DNA of 64,000 nucleotides from positions 441,749,531 to 441,813,530 of the forward strand of contig CM077665.1 in assembly GCA_039707655.1 (NCBI GenBank), written 5' to 3'. A model generated the notes under the pieces. The model was not told where the DNA came from. It did not search any database and saw nothing but the letters and a program-made list of their open reading frames with translations. The stretch is from Elymus sibiricus (taxonomy: Eukaryota > Streptophyta > Magnoliopsida > Poales > Poaceae). This document shows positions 10,414-20,802 of this stretch, piece by piece (the first letter of the stretch is position 1; the number at the start of each line of letters is the position of its first letter). Made by a program: the position numbers and the translations under genes.

Positions 10414-11970
10414 TCAAAATAATCCATATTTAATTACACTTTGTAAATATTATTTAATTATTCAAACATTTTAAAAATTATATCATATTTTTAATAATTC
10501 ATAAGTATATTGTTTAATATGTTTAATATAATTGTAAAATAGTTTGTAAATCAAAATTTAAAATGTGATAGGAATATTCACTCGTGGATTATCTTTACAT
10601 TATATAAAATTTATATATAAGCCACGAGTGAAATTATACACCAGTGAATATTCATAAATATGTACTTATCTTGTGTGCACATGAATTTTTTTGTACCATG
10701 AGGTTATTATTTGTGTACAATGGATATTTGTAACCCACAGTGTGGCATGGCATCTGGTTTATAGATTTATTTTAGAAAAATAAGCGCACGCAAATATTTG
10801 TATACATCAAGGTTATTATTAATAATACATGAATATTCAAATCTAGACGACTATTATTTACATTATTTTTATTACATCTTAAAACACATGCGCCCAATGG
10901 GCCACTGGCTGGAGCCCATTTAAGTATCACAATTGTTTTCTTTATACATACATTAAGGGGCGTGCTATGCATCGGCTGATTAATCTTTTTATAAGATCGG
11001 TTGAGTCGCGAGCCGTCGGATATGCACCATCTAGTGGTCAAGTGGCGCTCTCCACCTTCGCGACAAAGATTAAGTTGCGAAAAGTTTTACAACAGAGATC
11101 ATGTCGTGAAAAACTTTGCAACATGAGTTATGTTTCAAAAAACTTTTGCAATAGACGTTATTTAAACTTTTGCAACAAAGGTCATGTAGGAAAAAAATCA
11201 CAGCACTCGCATCGCCGCACCGTCGTGTTTTAACTGTAACATTCCCCATGTTCCGGAAACATGGACAATGTTGTGATCCGAGACTTGCATCGATTGGCTC
11301 TTTTGCAAAAGCGGAGCTCGTAGTATCGGTGGAGGGTGGCGGCCACCATCGTAGCAGCACCGCCGTTGTTTCACCGCCGCCATCCACCCCCCGAGCTTCC
11401 ATCCTGAGCCCCATGCAATCGTTAACGAGTAGTGTTGGCCCCGCAACAATACGCCTTGGTTTGTTGCAACGAGAGTAGTGGATGGTAGCAGAAGCTAGCA
11501 TCAATGGCCTGCTTGGTTTCCATCTTGAGGCAACATGTGCTTTCTTGCTGGAGGAGCAACCGTGTGCCATGGCTGAGAGCTAGAGATGGATAACATGTGG
11601 TGGAGAAAGGATAAGCGGTTGGCGCTTGTTAGAATAAGGATGACCTGTTGCTTCTTCCACAGAAAGAGGCGTGGGGTCGAGAGAGAGCACCAGGCCACCA
11701 TCGTTCAAGCCCTACTGACCAATATAGCATCAGCCGATTCCATGAACACTGGCCCACGAGCCAATATCTTTTATTGGTCGTCCATTAGGTAGTGTTGTAA
11801 AATAAAGGAGGAACAGATAAGTGTGAGATGGTACGTATGCAGGTGGGCTGGTAGACTTGCAGACGGTCTGTCTGAAGGTGTATTGTGTACATGTCTTGCA
11901 TCAATATTCATGCTGTCATTTGCGCATACGCAAGGGACACACGGTGTGTAAAGATATCATATATTTTCTA
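10414..11970. other. Intergenic DNA with no recognisable gene
   Basis: The first 550 bp are strongly AT-rich, with a small hairpin made by TTCACTCGTGG (10577-10587) and CCACGAGTGAA (10622-10632) that may be a decayed MITE. Degenerate TTTTGCAACA-type repeats follow at 11060-11190, then a GC-richer segment to about 11600 without a supported coding frame. Confidence 0.5.
11060..11190. repeat. Degenerate short tandem repeat (TTTTGCAAC...CATG type)
   Basis: Four diverged units of roughly 33 bp, each containing a variant of AAACTTTTGCAACA followed by a GTCATG-like or GTTATG-like segment. Such repeats are common inside grass DNA transposons, but no termini were identified here. Confidence 0.55.
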
Positions 11971-12025
11971 CTCCCTCCGTCCCAAAATAAGTGTCGGATC
12001 GACACTTATTTTGGGACGGAGGGAG
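11971..12025. mobile_element. Minimal Stowaway-type MITE, perfect palindrome
   Basis: 55 bp flanked by TA on both sides (11969-11970 and 12026-12027). The arms begin CTCCCTCCGTCCCAAAATAA, the classic Stowaway terminus, and are perfectly complementary over 26 bp with only GAT between them. The TA duplication and terminus place it in the Tc1/Mariner-derived Stowaway group. Confidence 0.93.
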
Positions 12026-12988
12026 TATATCTAGATAGTTGATCCGCATTAACTTTTTTTTAATATGCAACCCTCCTCATCATCAAATGTGCCATGTCAA
12101 CATCCACTAACACTATTCTATATTACATGCGTACCTAATTTAATTTTTGCAATCCCAATGATCCACTGTGCATGCGTACTTTTTATTCACCCATAATTAT
12201 TTTTTAAAATGATATCTTTTGATTTTGATAATTTCATTTATACATAATACATTCAAAATTAATTTTAAATTCCCAAAACAACACGGGGGAAAATCACATT
12301 GTTTATTACAATATTATGATGATCGGACTATTAAGCAGTAAAGATAAGTCACTATCTTTTCTGATCTGTCACTCAGTCACTGTGTCACATGCATGCATGC
12401 ATGTGCATGGGCGCACAGTTTTTTTTTTTTTTTTGAAAGCTAGCCAGGTTAGGTTAGGCAGCTGTAGTAGTCCTTCGCACCTTGAGATGACAGCGGTTGG
12501 TACTTGCTAGCTTGGATTATTCTTGAGCCCGATTCAAGTATACGCGGGTGACAATTATTCTGCTCTGATGATCGAAAAAGCAAATATTCCGCTTTCTGCA
12601 CACGACAAAAAGCTTGAGAAGTAGCAAGTGAGTAGTCACCTCACCTTCGGAATTACTCGCTAAGAAAAATGGTCCAGGCTCAGGTAAGCTCTCCCTCCCT
12701 TCGCTGTAAGTCACACTAAAGACAGAGAGGTAACAATGTGACAACACTAGATCCACATATAGGTCTGAAGCTGTCGATCTCTGATAATATGAAACGAGGC
12801 CAGCTGTCGATCAGTGATTCGATCCATGAAGAGCGTATTCCTGTGCACCCACAATTTTTGGACTATTGAAGAAACCACTGATATGTACTGTCTATCATAT
12901 CATAAACTACATAGCTCAAGAAATAAAAGATAAATTCAACGTTGATAGTGTTAATGAGCCGAACTGGCAACCCATTTTCAACTATATA
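12026..12988. other. Intergenic DNA
   Basis: Low-complexity and AT-rich. It contains a short CATG repeat (near 12390-12405) and a run of T (about 12419-12434) that could be the reversed tail of a LINE or SINE. No gene is supported. Confidence 0.5.
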
Positions 12989-13070
12989 CTCCTTCTGATC
13001 TAAATTAATTGACGTACCTTTAGTATAAGTTTGTACTAAAGCTGTGTCAATTAATTTTGATCAGAGGGAG
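12989..13070. mobile_element. Stowaway-type MITE (82 bp)
   Basis: Flanked by TA. Terminal inverted repeats are CTCCTTCTGATCTAAATTAA and its near complement ending GATCAGAGGGAG, with TAATTGAC/GTCAATTA continuing the stem. Length and ends fit a small Stowaway family. Confidence 0.85.
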
Positions 13071-13850
13071 TACTTTTTTTCTGCGAGTATAGCTATGTTT
13101 GTCATTTTTTGTTTCTTAAGTTATGTTTGAATTTGGATTTGATTTTTTGCGACATGAGTGATATTTTTTCATTTATGTATACGTTGTATATTGGAATTTC
13201 AAGCCTTATACGGTAAGGTTTCTGGATTTGAGAGTACTAGCAATACCTCACACATGGCTTCTATGGTGAGGTTTTGTCTTTCAAGCTATGGATATCTTGT
13301 TTTTTAAAGAAGGCTAGGTGTCGATCCGTGATAGGCACCTAAGAGGGTAGAAATACGAAACAGAATATGGTGTTTAGTAGTATAAGCTAGCAGGCAATAA
13401 AAAGATCGGTTTTTGCTATTTCCAGGTCAGTGTAAAAAACTGTTCACTTAGACTATATATACAAGTGTAGTAGGGATGGCAAAATATTGATCGAACAGGA
13501 ACAGCTGAAAGAGAATCAATTATTTCTAAGTTGATCGAACCATATCACTCCCTAATTTTTTTTTATCTAAAGCAAAAACAAACTATCACGTTCTTTCTAT
13601 TTTTTTGTGTTTTCAAAATATATGACATTTTAGACATTGCCGCAATTTCCGAGTAACTCTACAATTATTTTACACAAAATATGTCTTTACAATTTGTAAA
13701 ATTACATAGTCATGGGAACCCGGTTTTTATTTATTTAGTTGATGAATCTCGATATGTTGTTTACAATTAAAGTTTGAAAATGTTCGTCCCATCCTTTCCT
13801 TTGGAGCCATCTAATTTACAACAGAGGAACAATTGTCTAGCTATCTAGTA
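13071..13850. other. Intergenic DNA
   Basis: AT-rich sequence between two MITEs; no coding frame, RNA gene or repeat structure I can support. Confidence 0.5.
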
Positions 13851-14100
13851 CTCCCTTTGGTCCTTTTTACTCCGCATATAAGATTTTTCAGAAATTAAAC
13901 TTCGTAAAGTTCGACCAGCTTTATAGTTAAAACTATCAACATTATATGAATCAATATCCTTACATGGTCATGAATTTAGTTTTCATATTGTATAACTTTA
14001 TTATTGCAGATATTAATACTTTTTCATGTAAACATGATTAAACTTTATGAAGTTTGATCTCGAACAAATCTTATATGCGAAGTACAAAGGAAGTAGGGAG
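13851..14100. mobile_element. Stowaway-type MITE (250 bp)
   Basis: TA flanks at 13849-13850 and 14101-14102. Left end CTCCCTTTGGTCCTTTTTAC and right end ...AAAGGAAGTAGGGAG form the diverged inverted termini. Inner stems such as CATATAAGATTT and AAATCTTATATG, and AAACTTCGTAAAGTT and AACTTTATGAAGTTT, show the long foldback typical of the family. Confidence 0.88.
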
Positions 14101-14102
14101 TA

Positions 14103-14165
14103 CTAGTAATCCTTCACTGAAGTACAGAGGGAGTTACTACTAGTAGCTAGTAATCCTTCACTGAA
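14103..14165. repeat. 19-bp direct duplication beside the MITE
   Basis: CTAGTAATCCTTCACTGAA occurs at 14103-14121 and again at 14147-14165. The 25 bp between the copies contains GTACAGAGGGAGT, resembling a partial Stowaway end. This looks like a footprint of MITE excision or a template-switch duplication. Confidence 0.7.
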
Positions 14166-14401
14166 CCATGGTCTTATTTAATAATTTCAACAAGAGGTTC
14201 ACCGTGTCAGTATATTCTGAAATAACTTGTTAATGGTTGTTTCGTTATGGAAATAATGGAAAGTTAATGTTAACTGTTACTCGACTCAGGACGGGGAATC
14301 AATTATCTCGTCAAGTTGTGTGCACTCCTGTTTGCTGTAGAATCAGTTTTCCAAGCCATTAAGGTTCTCAATAACATTTGTTTAGAAGAAAGGCTCGAAA
14401 T

Positions 14402-14551
14402 TATTAGAGTATAGGTCGGTTACGTTACCATATCCGGCAAGGTTTGGAATTGTAATCTATCTCTATTAGTCTTGGAGCCCAAGTCTTGTAATCTATATAA
14501 ACAGCCCTTTGAGGCCCCAATCAATACAAGTTATTATTCTCCAAACTATCA
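14402..14551 (+). repeat. 5' LTR of E0
   Basis: 150 bp, starting TATTAGAGTATAGG and ending CCAAACTATCA. A TATA-like CTATATAAAC lies near 14494. It is followed at once by the primer-binding site. Confidence 0.95.
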
Positions 14552-14561
14552 TGGTATCAGA
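14552..14561 (+). other. Primer-binding site of E0, initiator tRNA-Met
   Basis: TGGTATCAGA directly abuts the LTR and complements the 3' end of plant initiator tRNA-Met; the match breaks at the next base (C instead of G). Confidence 0.85.
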
Positions 14562-15817
14562 CGTCTAGGTTTTCCGCACCTGGCATGGCACCGTCACCCG
14601 TGCCGCCGCCCCGGCCGACTCGGCCCCTCTTCTCCATGACCGAGTTTCGCGCCGCCGGCGCCCCCACTTCTTCTTCCTCCTCCACAACTACCCAAATATC
14701 TCCTCCTCAATTCCTAATTATCTCCCTCGCTGACACCATTGCCGACGTCTCCCCCTTCATCCCGATCTCGTTAGATCTTGGTGCCCACAACTACTACCAT
14801 TGGCGCCACCTCTTCACCATCCATCTCGGCCGCTGCGGCCTCCGCCACCACATAGATCCATCCTACCCTCCGCAGCACGCCGATCCTCGCTGGGTGAAAG
14901 ATGATCTCACCATCATCCAGTGGATTTACACACGCATCTCCACGGAGCTCTTCAATCTGGTCTACTCCGACGACGCCACCGCCTCCGAGCTTTGGGCGTC
15001 ACTTCAGCAACTGTTCCAGGACAACTCCGACGCGCGCATCAACGCCCTCAACACCGAGCTCTGTACGATCGTCCAAGGAGACGCCCCGGTCACCGTTTTC
15101 TGCCAGCGAATCAAGGCGATCGGCGACGAACTTCGTGAACTCAGCGATCACATCGACGATCGCGCCCTCATCAACGCTCTCCTCGTCGGCCTCGGCGAGC
15201 AGTTCGAGAAGCAGCAGTCCTTCATCCCCATGCTAAAGCCCTACCCCACCTTCAAGGAGGTTCGCTCCCTCCTCCAGCAAGAAGAGAAGAATCAAGCTCG
15301 CAAGGCGCAACGGCCACCGCAGGTGTTTCATGCTGCCGCTTCTGCCGCGGCCAGGCTTGCCGGGGCCGCGCCTGGCATGCCGCACCAATCTGCCGCACCC
15401 TCCCCTCCTACCGCGGCGGCAGCAGCTACTCCACCGCCTCCAGGCTGGCGCACGAGCCCGAACTACCAGGGCAAGAATCCGATCTACCGGCCCCCTGCAT
15501 CTCGCTCTGCCGGCACTGCCCCTGCTCCGCCATCGGCCTCTCCATCGCCATCGGCCCCCTCCACGTGGCAGCCTCCGCACGATCCCTGGACTGGCCTTGT
15601 TCAAGCTTGGCCGATGCCCTGGTCGGCTCCTTCGCCGTACGGTGCCCCGCCTGCTTTCACGGGCACGTGGAGCCCTGGCCTCCGCCCGGCAACCGGCTCT
15701 CCTGGACTCCCTGGGCCCAAGCCGCCGGCGCATGTCTACACCGCCACTCCTACACCACCTCCCAGCGCGCCAGGACTACCGCCACCCTACTATACCTTGC
15801 CGGCTTATTACGGCACC

Positions 15818-15897
15818 TTGCCGGGCTTGCCGGGCTTGCCGGGCTTGCCGGCCTCTTACGGCACCTTGCCGGGCTTCCCGGGCTTGCCGGCCCCGAC
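15818..15897 (+). repeat. TTGCCGGGC repeats in the gag tail of E0
   Basis: Three full tandem copies of the 9-mer TTGCCGGGC plus a partial copy (15818-15851), and a looser cluster to 15897, encode the Leu-Pro-Gly repeats at the end of gag. Their reverse complement, GCCCGGCAA, is the repeat unit found at 17315-17600 in the same element. Confidence 0.85.
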
Positions 15898-17314
15898 GGC
15901 ATACTACTAGTCGCCGACCCTGCCCTACGCTCCCATGCACGCTCCTGGCCCCTCTGCTCCTCCCCAGCAGCCGGCCTGGGATCAAGCCGCCTTCCTCAAC
16001 GCCATGAACAACTTTACACTCAATAACGAAGGTACGGATTGGATTTTCGATTTTGGTGCTTCCTCGCATATGTCTTCAAATATGAATTTGCTGTCAGCTT
16101 GCTCTCCTTCTATTTTTTCTACGATCACCATTGGTGATGGTTCCACCATACCTGTTTCCGCCACCGGTCACTCTTACATCCCTTCCTCTTTCGGCAATTT
16201 TCTTCTTCGCAATATTCTTGTTTCTCCTTCCCTCATCAAAAATCTTATTTCTGTTCGCCAATTTTGTATTGACAATCGAGTAATTTTGGCTTTTGACCCT
16301 TTTGGTTTGTCTGTGAAGGATCTGGCAACGGGGGAGGTACTCGCTCGGTACAATAGCACGGGCGATCTTTATCCGCTTCATGGCACACCCACGTCCACTC
16401 CCCGCGCCATGCTTGCTTCCGTGGACTTGTGGCATCGTCGTCTAGGACACCCCAATAAATCAACTTTGTCATCTTTGCGGCAAGAATTTTGTATCCCTAG
16501 TTCTAGTGTTCCTCATAATCCCTCTCTTTGTACTGCCTGTCAATGCGGCAAACATGTTAGATTACCTTTTGGAACCTCTACTACCATTAGCACTTTTCCT
16601 TTTGAGTTAATTCACTGTGATTTATGGACTTCTCCCGTTCCTAGTGTCTCTGGTTACAAATATTATCTTGTGATTTTGGATGACTACTCTCATTATATTT
16701 GGACTTTTCCTCTCCGCGCTAAATCTGAAGCACATGCCATCTTTCTCAATTTTAGACAATATGTTCTTACACACTTTGGCTTGCCTCTTAGATTTATTCA
16801 ATGTGATAATGGTCGAGAATTTGACAACACTCAAAACCGCACCTTCTTTCTCTCTCAAGGCATTCTTCTTCGTTTTTCTTGCCCTTATACCTCCCCTCAA
16901 AACGGTAAAGCTGAACGTTCTCTTCGCTCCATTAATGATATTCTTCGCACCTTGCTCCTACAAGCTTCTCTACCCTCTCGTTTTTGGGCCGAAGCCCTCC
17001 GCACTGCCACTCTACTTCTAAATATTCGTCTCACTAAGACTTGTCCTCTTTATTCGCCTTTTCAATCTCTTTTTCTCTCTCATCGCGATTATTCTTTTTT
17101 CCGTGTTTTTGGCTGTCTTTGTTTCCCGAACACTGCCTCTACCGCCTCCAACAAACTCAAACCCCGTTCACTTCCTTGCATTCATCTTGGTCTTTCTGAT
17201 GATCACAAAGGATATCGCGTGTTTGTCTCTCGCCACGTCACATTTGATGAAAACACGTTTCCTTTTTCTGTCACTCACACCGCATCAATCCCTACCACCA
17301 CTCCCTCTCCCGCG

Positions 17315-17600
17315 GCAAGGCCGGCTAGCCTGGGCAGCCCGACAAGCCTGGCACCGGCCCGACCGGCAAGCCTAAACCCGGCAAGTCTGGCCAGCTCGAC
17401 AATCACAGCACCGACAGGCCCGGCAAGCCCGGACCCGGCAAGCCAGGAACCGGAAAGTCCGGACCCTGCAAGTCCGGCAAGCCTCGCAACCACGCCACCA
17501 GCAGACCCGGCAAGCACGGTCCCGGCAAGCCCGGTCCCGGCAAGCCCGGCACGCCAGACAAGTCCGGCAACCCCGGCAACCTCGGCCCCGCCAACCTCCC
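17315..17600 (+). repeat. CCCGGCAAGC-type repeats between integrase and reverse transcriptase of E0
   Basis: Irregular tandem units of about 12-15 bp with core CCCGGCAAG encode a Pro-Ala-Ser-rich linker. GCCCGGCAAGC occurs several times and is exactly complementary to GCTTGCCGGGC in the gag-tail repeat. Confidence 0.85.
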
Positions 17601-19294
17601 CGCCACCACTACCACCCAACGCCGTCCTCATTCCACCACCCACAAATGATCACGTCATGTGCACCCGCGGCAAACGCGGATTTCTTCTACCCACCAAACG
17701 CCTCAACCTCACAGCCACCCCAACCCCGGCAACCACGGCTTCGCCAAGCTCGGCCCTTTCTCCTATTCCCTCTTCTTACAAACGAGCTCTTCTTGATCCT
17801 CTTTGGCTCTCAGCTATGCGCGATGAATTTAACGCTCTTCAGCAAAATAATACATGGACTCTTGTTCCCACACCTCCTGGCGTTAATGTTGTTTCTGGAA
17901 AATGGGTTTTTCGTCATAAATTTCATTCTGATGGCACTCTTGCTCGTTACAAAGCCAGATGGGTGTGTCGTGGTTTCTCTCAGCAACAGGGCATTGATTT
18001 TGATGAAACTTTTTCTCCTGTTGTTAAACCCAGTACTATTTGAGTTGTTCTTAGTCTTGCTGTTTCCTCCTCTTGGCCCATTCATCAGCTAGATGTTAAA
18101 AATGCTTTTCTTCACGGCACTCTTAATGAAACTGTTTATTGTCAGCAACCATCTGGTTTTGAGGATCCCTCTTCTCCCAATTCTGTTTGCCTTCTTCACA
18201 AATCTCTTTATGGTCTTAAACAAGCTCCTCGTGCATGGTTTCAACGTTTTGCTACCTTTATTCAAACAGTAGGCTTCATTCCCTCCAAATCTGATTCTTC
18301 CTTATTTATTTTCCGCTCATCTTCCCACATTGCCTATCTCTTGCTTTATGTTGACGATATAGTTCTCACGGCTAGCTCTGACTCTTTTATTCAACATATA
18401 ATCTCTTCTCTTAATCATGAATTTTCCATGACTGGTCTCGGTCCTCTTCATTTTCTTGGCGTTACCGTTTCTCGTACAAAATCTTCTCTTTTTCTCTCTC
18501 AACGATCCTATCTTTTAGATTTGCTTTCTCGTGCTGGTATGTCTGATTGTCAACCCACTCGTACACCGGCCGACGTTGGTGCCAAGTTGTCGGCTGATGG
18601 TGATCCAGTTTCTGATCCCACTTTGTATCGTAGCATCACTGGTGCTCTCCAATATGCCACTCTCACTAGGCCCGACATTTCCTACTCCGTTCAGCAAGCC
18701 TGTCTTTTTATGCATGATCCTCGTGCTCCTCACCTTGCTCACGTTCACCGCATTCTTCGCTATTTAAAAGGAACTCTTGATCATGGTCTTCTCATTAATT
18801 CTTCTTCCCCGACAAGCTTGACAGTTTATTCTGATGCAGACTGGGCAGGTTGTCCAGATACTCGACGGTCCACATCCGGATTTTGTGTTTATTTGGGTGA
18901 TAATCTTGTTTCTTGGTGTTCTAAAAGGCAGGCAATAGTTTCCAGGTCTTCTGCTGAGGCTGAGTATAGGTCGGTTGCTCATGCTGTGGCTGAAGCGGTG
19001 TGGCTGCGTCAGCTTCTCGTGGAACTTCATCGCCCACTGGATCGTGCCACCATCGTTTATTGTGATAACATCTCCGCAGTATACATGGCTTCCAATCCAG
19101 TTCAACATCGTCGCACCAAACATATTGAGATTGACATACACTTCGTTCGAGAGAAGGTGGCTCTTGGCGAGGCTCGCGTTCTTCATGTACCTACCAGTGC
19201 TCAATTTGTTGACATTTTCACCAAAGGACTTCCGACTGCATCTTTCACCGACATACGCTCCAGTCTCAACATCGTTACCCCTGACGCTGAGACT

Positions 19295-19303
19295 GCGGGG
19301 GGA
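19295..19303 (+). other. Polypurine tract of E0
   Basis: GCGGGGGGA directly precedes the 3' LTR and would prime plus-strand DNA synthesis. Confidence 0.8.
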
Positions 19304-19453
19304 TATTAGAGTATAGGTCGGTTACGTTACCATATCCGGCAAGGTTTGGAATTGTAATCTATCTCTATTAGTCTTGGAACCCAAGTCTTGTAATCTATAT
19401 AAACAGCCCTTTGAGGCCCCAATCAATACAAATTATTATTCTCCAAACTATCA
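19304..19453 (+). repeat. 3' LTR of E0
   Basis: 150 bp, identical to the 5' LTR apart from two positions, both A here and G in the 5' LTR. The stop codon of the pol frame lies just inside its start (19307-19309). Confidence 0.95.
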
Positions 19454-19458
19454 GAAAT

Positions 19459-20064
19459 GAACCCGACTTTAAATTAATAAAGCCATAATCGGCAATGAGT
19501 ATCGGTAGTATGCTAGGGTTGCCGGTTATCACACAATTGCTCTTTTTCTTTCGTAAAGTTATATAAGTAAGCAAGCCAATACAAATAGTTCCATACTAGT
19601 ACCGAAGTATGACATCGTGAGAGTGAAACCATTCAAACATTATATGGCTATACCCAATATCCGGCACCAAACGATTCAAGCACAGTGCTAAAATCGGCAA
19701 ATGTAGTCTATAAAAATAATGGAAAATGACAAATCTTTTATTTAGTCGAAGATAGCGGTACATCATGAGCACTCTGGCATCAACGAATTCATCACAACCA
19801 TGTGACGATTACAACATCAAACACACACACACAACGAAATCCTTACGCACACAGGTAACAGTGCGTGCATGTACGTAGAACCTGGAGAAGTGGTACGTAG
19901 CTTCTCCGCAATCGAAATCCAGTCACACATAAAAGCCAGCAGATGATTAATTAAAGCACACAATTAAGTACGTATTTTTTTGAGGGGTAATTAAATACGT
20001 ATTGGTACTTGAAATAGCCAATCATACGTGCATGCATGAGGTATGGCGGATTCAGGATCCGGGC
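19459..20064. other. Intergenic DNA downstream of the host gene
   Basis: Lies 3' of the minus-strand gene at 20065-20694 and should contain its 3' UTR and polyadenylation region. AT-rich, with a CACACA run near 19820. No separate gene or repeat is supported. Confidence 0.5.
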
Positions 20065-20694
20065 TCAGTTGGGGCACTGGAAGCCGGAGGGGACGTTCTT
20101 GCCGCAGTTGTTGAGGACGAGGCTGAGGGCGATGGGCAAGGACAGGTTGATGCCCAGAAGGTTGAGGTTCAGCGTCGTGCACAGGCACAGCGCCGCCTCC
20201 AGGTCCGCCAGCCCCTGGATGAGCTGGCAGCACGGCTGCACCGGTGGGCTCCCCAGAGTCAGGTTCAGCAGCCCGCCGAGGACGTTCGCGCACACCCCCA
20301 GCTTCAGCGCATCGAGCGGGCACTGGGTGCTGTTTCCGCCCCCACCGTTGCCGCCACCACCATTCCCCCCGCCACCGTTGCCCCCACAGTTTCCGCCTCC
20401 GGTACAGTTTCCGCCCCCACCGTTGCCACCACCACCGTTTCCGCCACCACCATTTCCACGGCCACCGTTTCCGCCGCCACCACAGTTTCCGCCACCACAA
20501 TTGCCGCCTCCGCCGCCCCCTCCTCCCCCACCGCCACCGCCCCCTCCCCCGCCGCCGCCCCCTCCTCCCCCACCGCTCCCTCCCCCGCCGCTGCCCCCGC
20601 TAGGTGGGCAGGGACGTCCAGTGGCGTTGGCGAAGGTGAAGAAGAGAAGGTTCAGGGTCAGGAGCGTAGCGATCACCTGCACTTTCTTCGCCAT
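20065..20694 (-). CDS. Secreted eight-cysteine-motif protein with Gly-rich linker (HyPRP / cortical cell-delineating protein type)
   Basis: An intact, apparently intronless 209-residue frame. Residues 1-25 form a signal peptide (basic start MAKKVQ, then a Leu/Phe-rich core). A linker of nearly pure glycine with scattered Asn and Cys (NCGGG units, about residues 33-120) follows. The C-terminal domain (124-209) has the full pattern C-X9-C-X19-CC-X13-C-X1-C-X24-C-X9-C, the fold of the lipid-transfer/seed-storage superfamily (hydrophobic seed protein type, PF14547). Members with Pro- or Gly-rich linkers are small extracellular proteins linked to cell walls, root cortex and stress; lipid binding is possible. 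The glycine linker in place of a proline one is the main peculiarity, and four extra cysteines lie in it. A TATA box sits about 100 bp upstream. It is the only clear host gene here and lies between transposable elements. Confidence 0.93.
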   Translation of the reverse strand: MAKKVQVIATLLTLNLLFFTFANATGRPCPPSGGSGGGGSGGGGGGGGGGGGGGGGGGGGGGGGNCGGGNCGGGGNGGRGNGGGGNGGGGNGGGGNCTGGGNCGGNGGGGNGGGGNGGGGNSTQCPLDALKLGVCANVLGGLLNLTLGSPPVQPCCQLIQGLADLEAALCLCTTLNLNLLGINLSLPIALSLVLNNCGKNVPSGFQCPN

Positions 20695-20791
20695 GTCTGC
20701 CTAGCTAGCTACGCCAATGAACGTGTACAAAGTGACTTCCAGGCTGTTGCTGTGCTTCTGTTGTGTGTGCCAATGCAAAGGGAGCCTGGGT

Positions 20792-20802
20792 GGTATTTAT
20801 AG
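20792..20802 (-). promoter_or_regulatory. TATA box of the eight-cysteine-motif gene
   Basis: CTATAAATACC on the minus strand, about 100 bp upstream of the ATG at 20694. With transcription starting some 30 bp downstream, the 5' UTR would be about 70 nt. Confidence 0.75.

Larger units (their letters stand above)
14585..19309 (+). pseudogene. E0 gag-pol polyprotein with two in-frame stops
   Basis: One frame of about 1575 codons starts at the ATG at 14585 and ends at 19309, broken only by TAG at 15908-15910 and TGA at 18041-18043. Gag (residues 1-441) has a Copia gag core and a long Pro-rich tail with LPG repeats; I see no CCHC zinc knuckle. The protease motif reads DFGASSHM where DSGA or DTGA is expected. 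Integrase has an HHCC finger (WHRRLGH, CTACQC) and catalytic region (HCDLW, QCDNGREF). Reverse transcriptase has YVDD at about 18347-18358. RNase H has YSDADWAG, SSAEAEYRS and YCDNISA. The second stop lies where relatives usually have Arg (CGA to TGA). The first stop separates gag from pol, but its surroundings do not match a known readthrough signal, so mutation is the simplest explanation. Confidence 0.93.
14402..19453 (+). mobile_element. Complete Copia retrotransposon E0 with short LTRs
   Basis: 5052 bp bounded by 150-bp LTRs and flanked by a perfect 5-bp target-site duplication GAAAT (14397-14401 and 19454-19458). The order gag, protease, integrase, reverse transcriptase, RNase H makes it Ty1/Copia. 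The LTRs begin TATTAG and end ATCA, so the termini are TA...CA rather than TG...CA in both LTRs. The two LTRs differ at two positions by eye (98.7% identity), so the insertion is young. The gag-pol frame has two in-frame stops and an altered protease motif, so this copy is not autonomous as it stands. Family not assigned. Confidence 0.95.

Noticed and set aside
15233..16007. Long frames on both strands inside E0 gag
   Set aside because: Shadows of the GC-rich gag coding sequence; the conserved gag-pol frame explains the region.
17275..17643. Minus-strand Gly/Leu-rich frame resembling a collagen-like protein
   Set aside because: Reverse reading of the Pro-Ala-Ser repeat in the E0 linker.
20002..20802. 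Plus-strand frames of 222-266 residues, one with a long poly-proline stretch
   Set aside because: They are the reverse complement of the glycine linker of the minus-strand gene, which has a signal peptide, the full eight-cysteine pattern and a TATA box.
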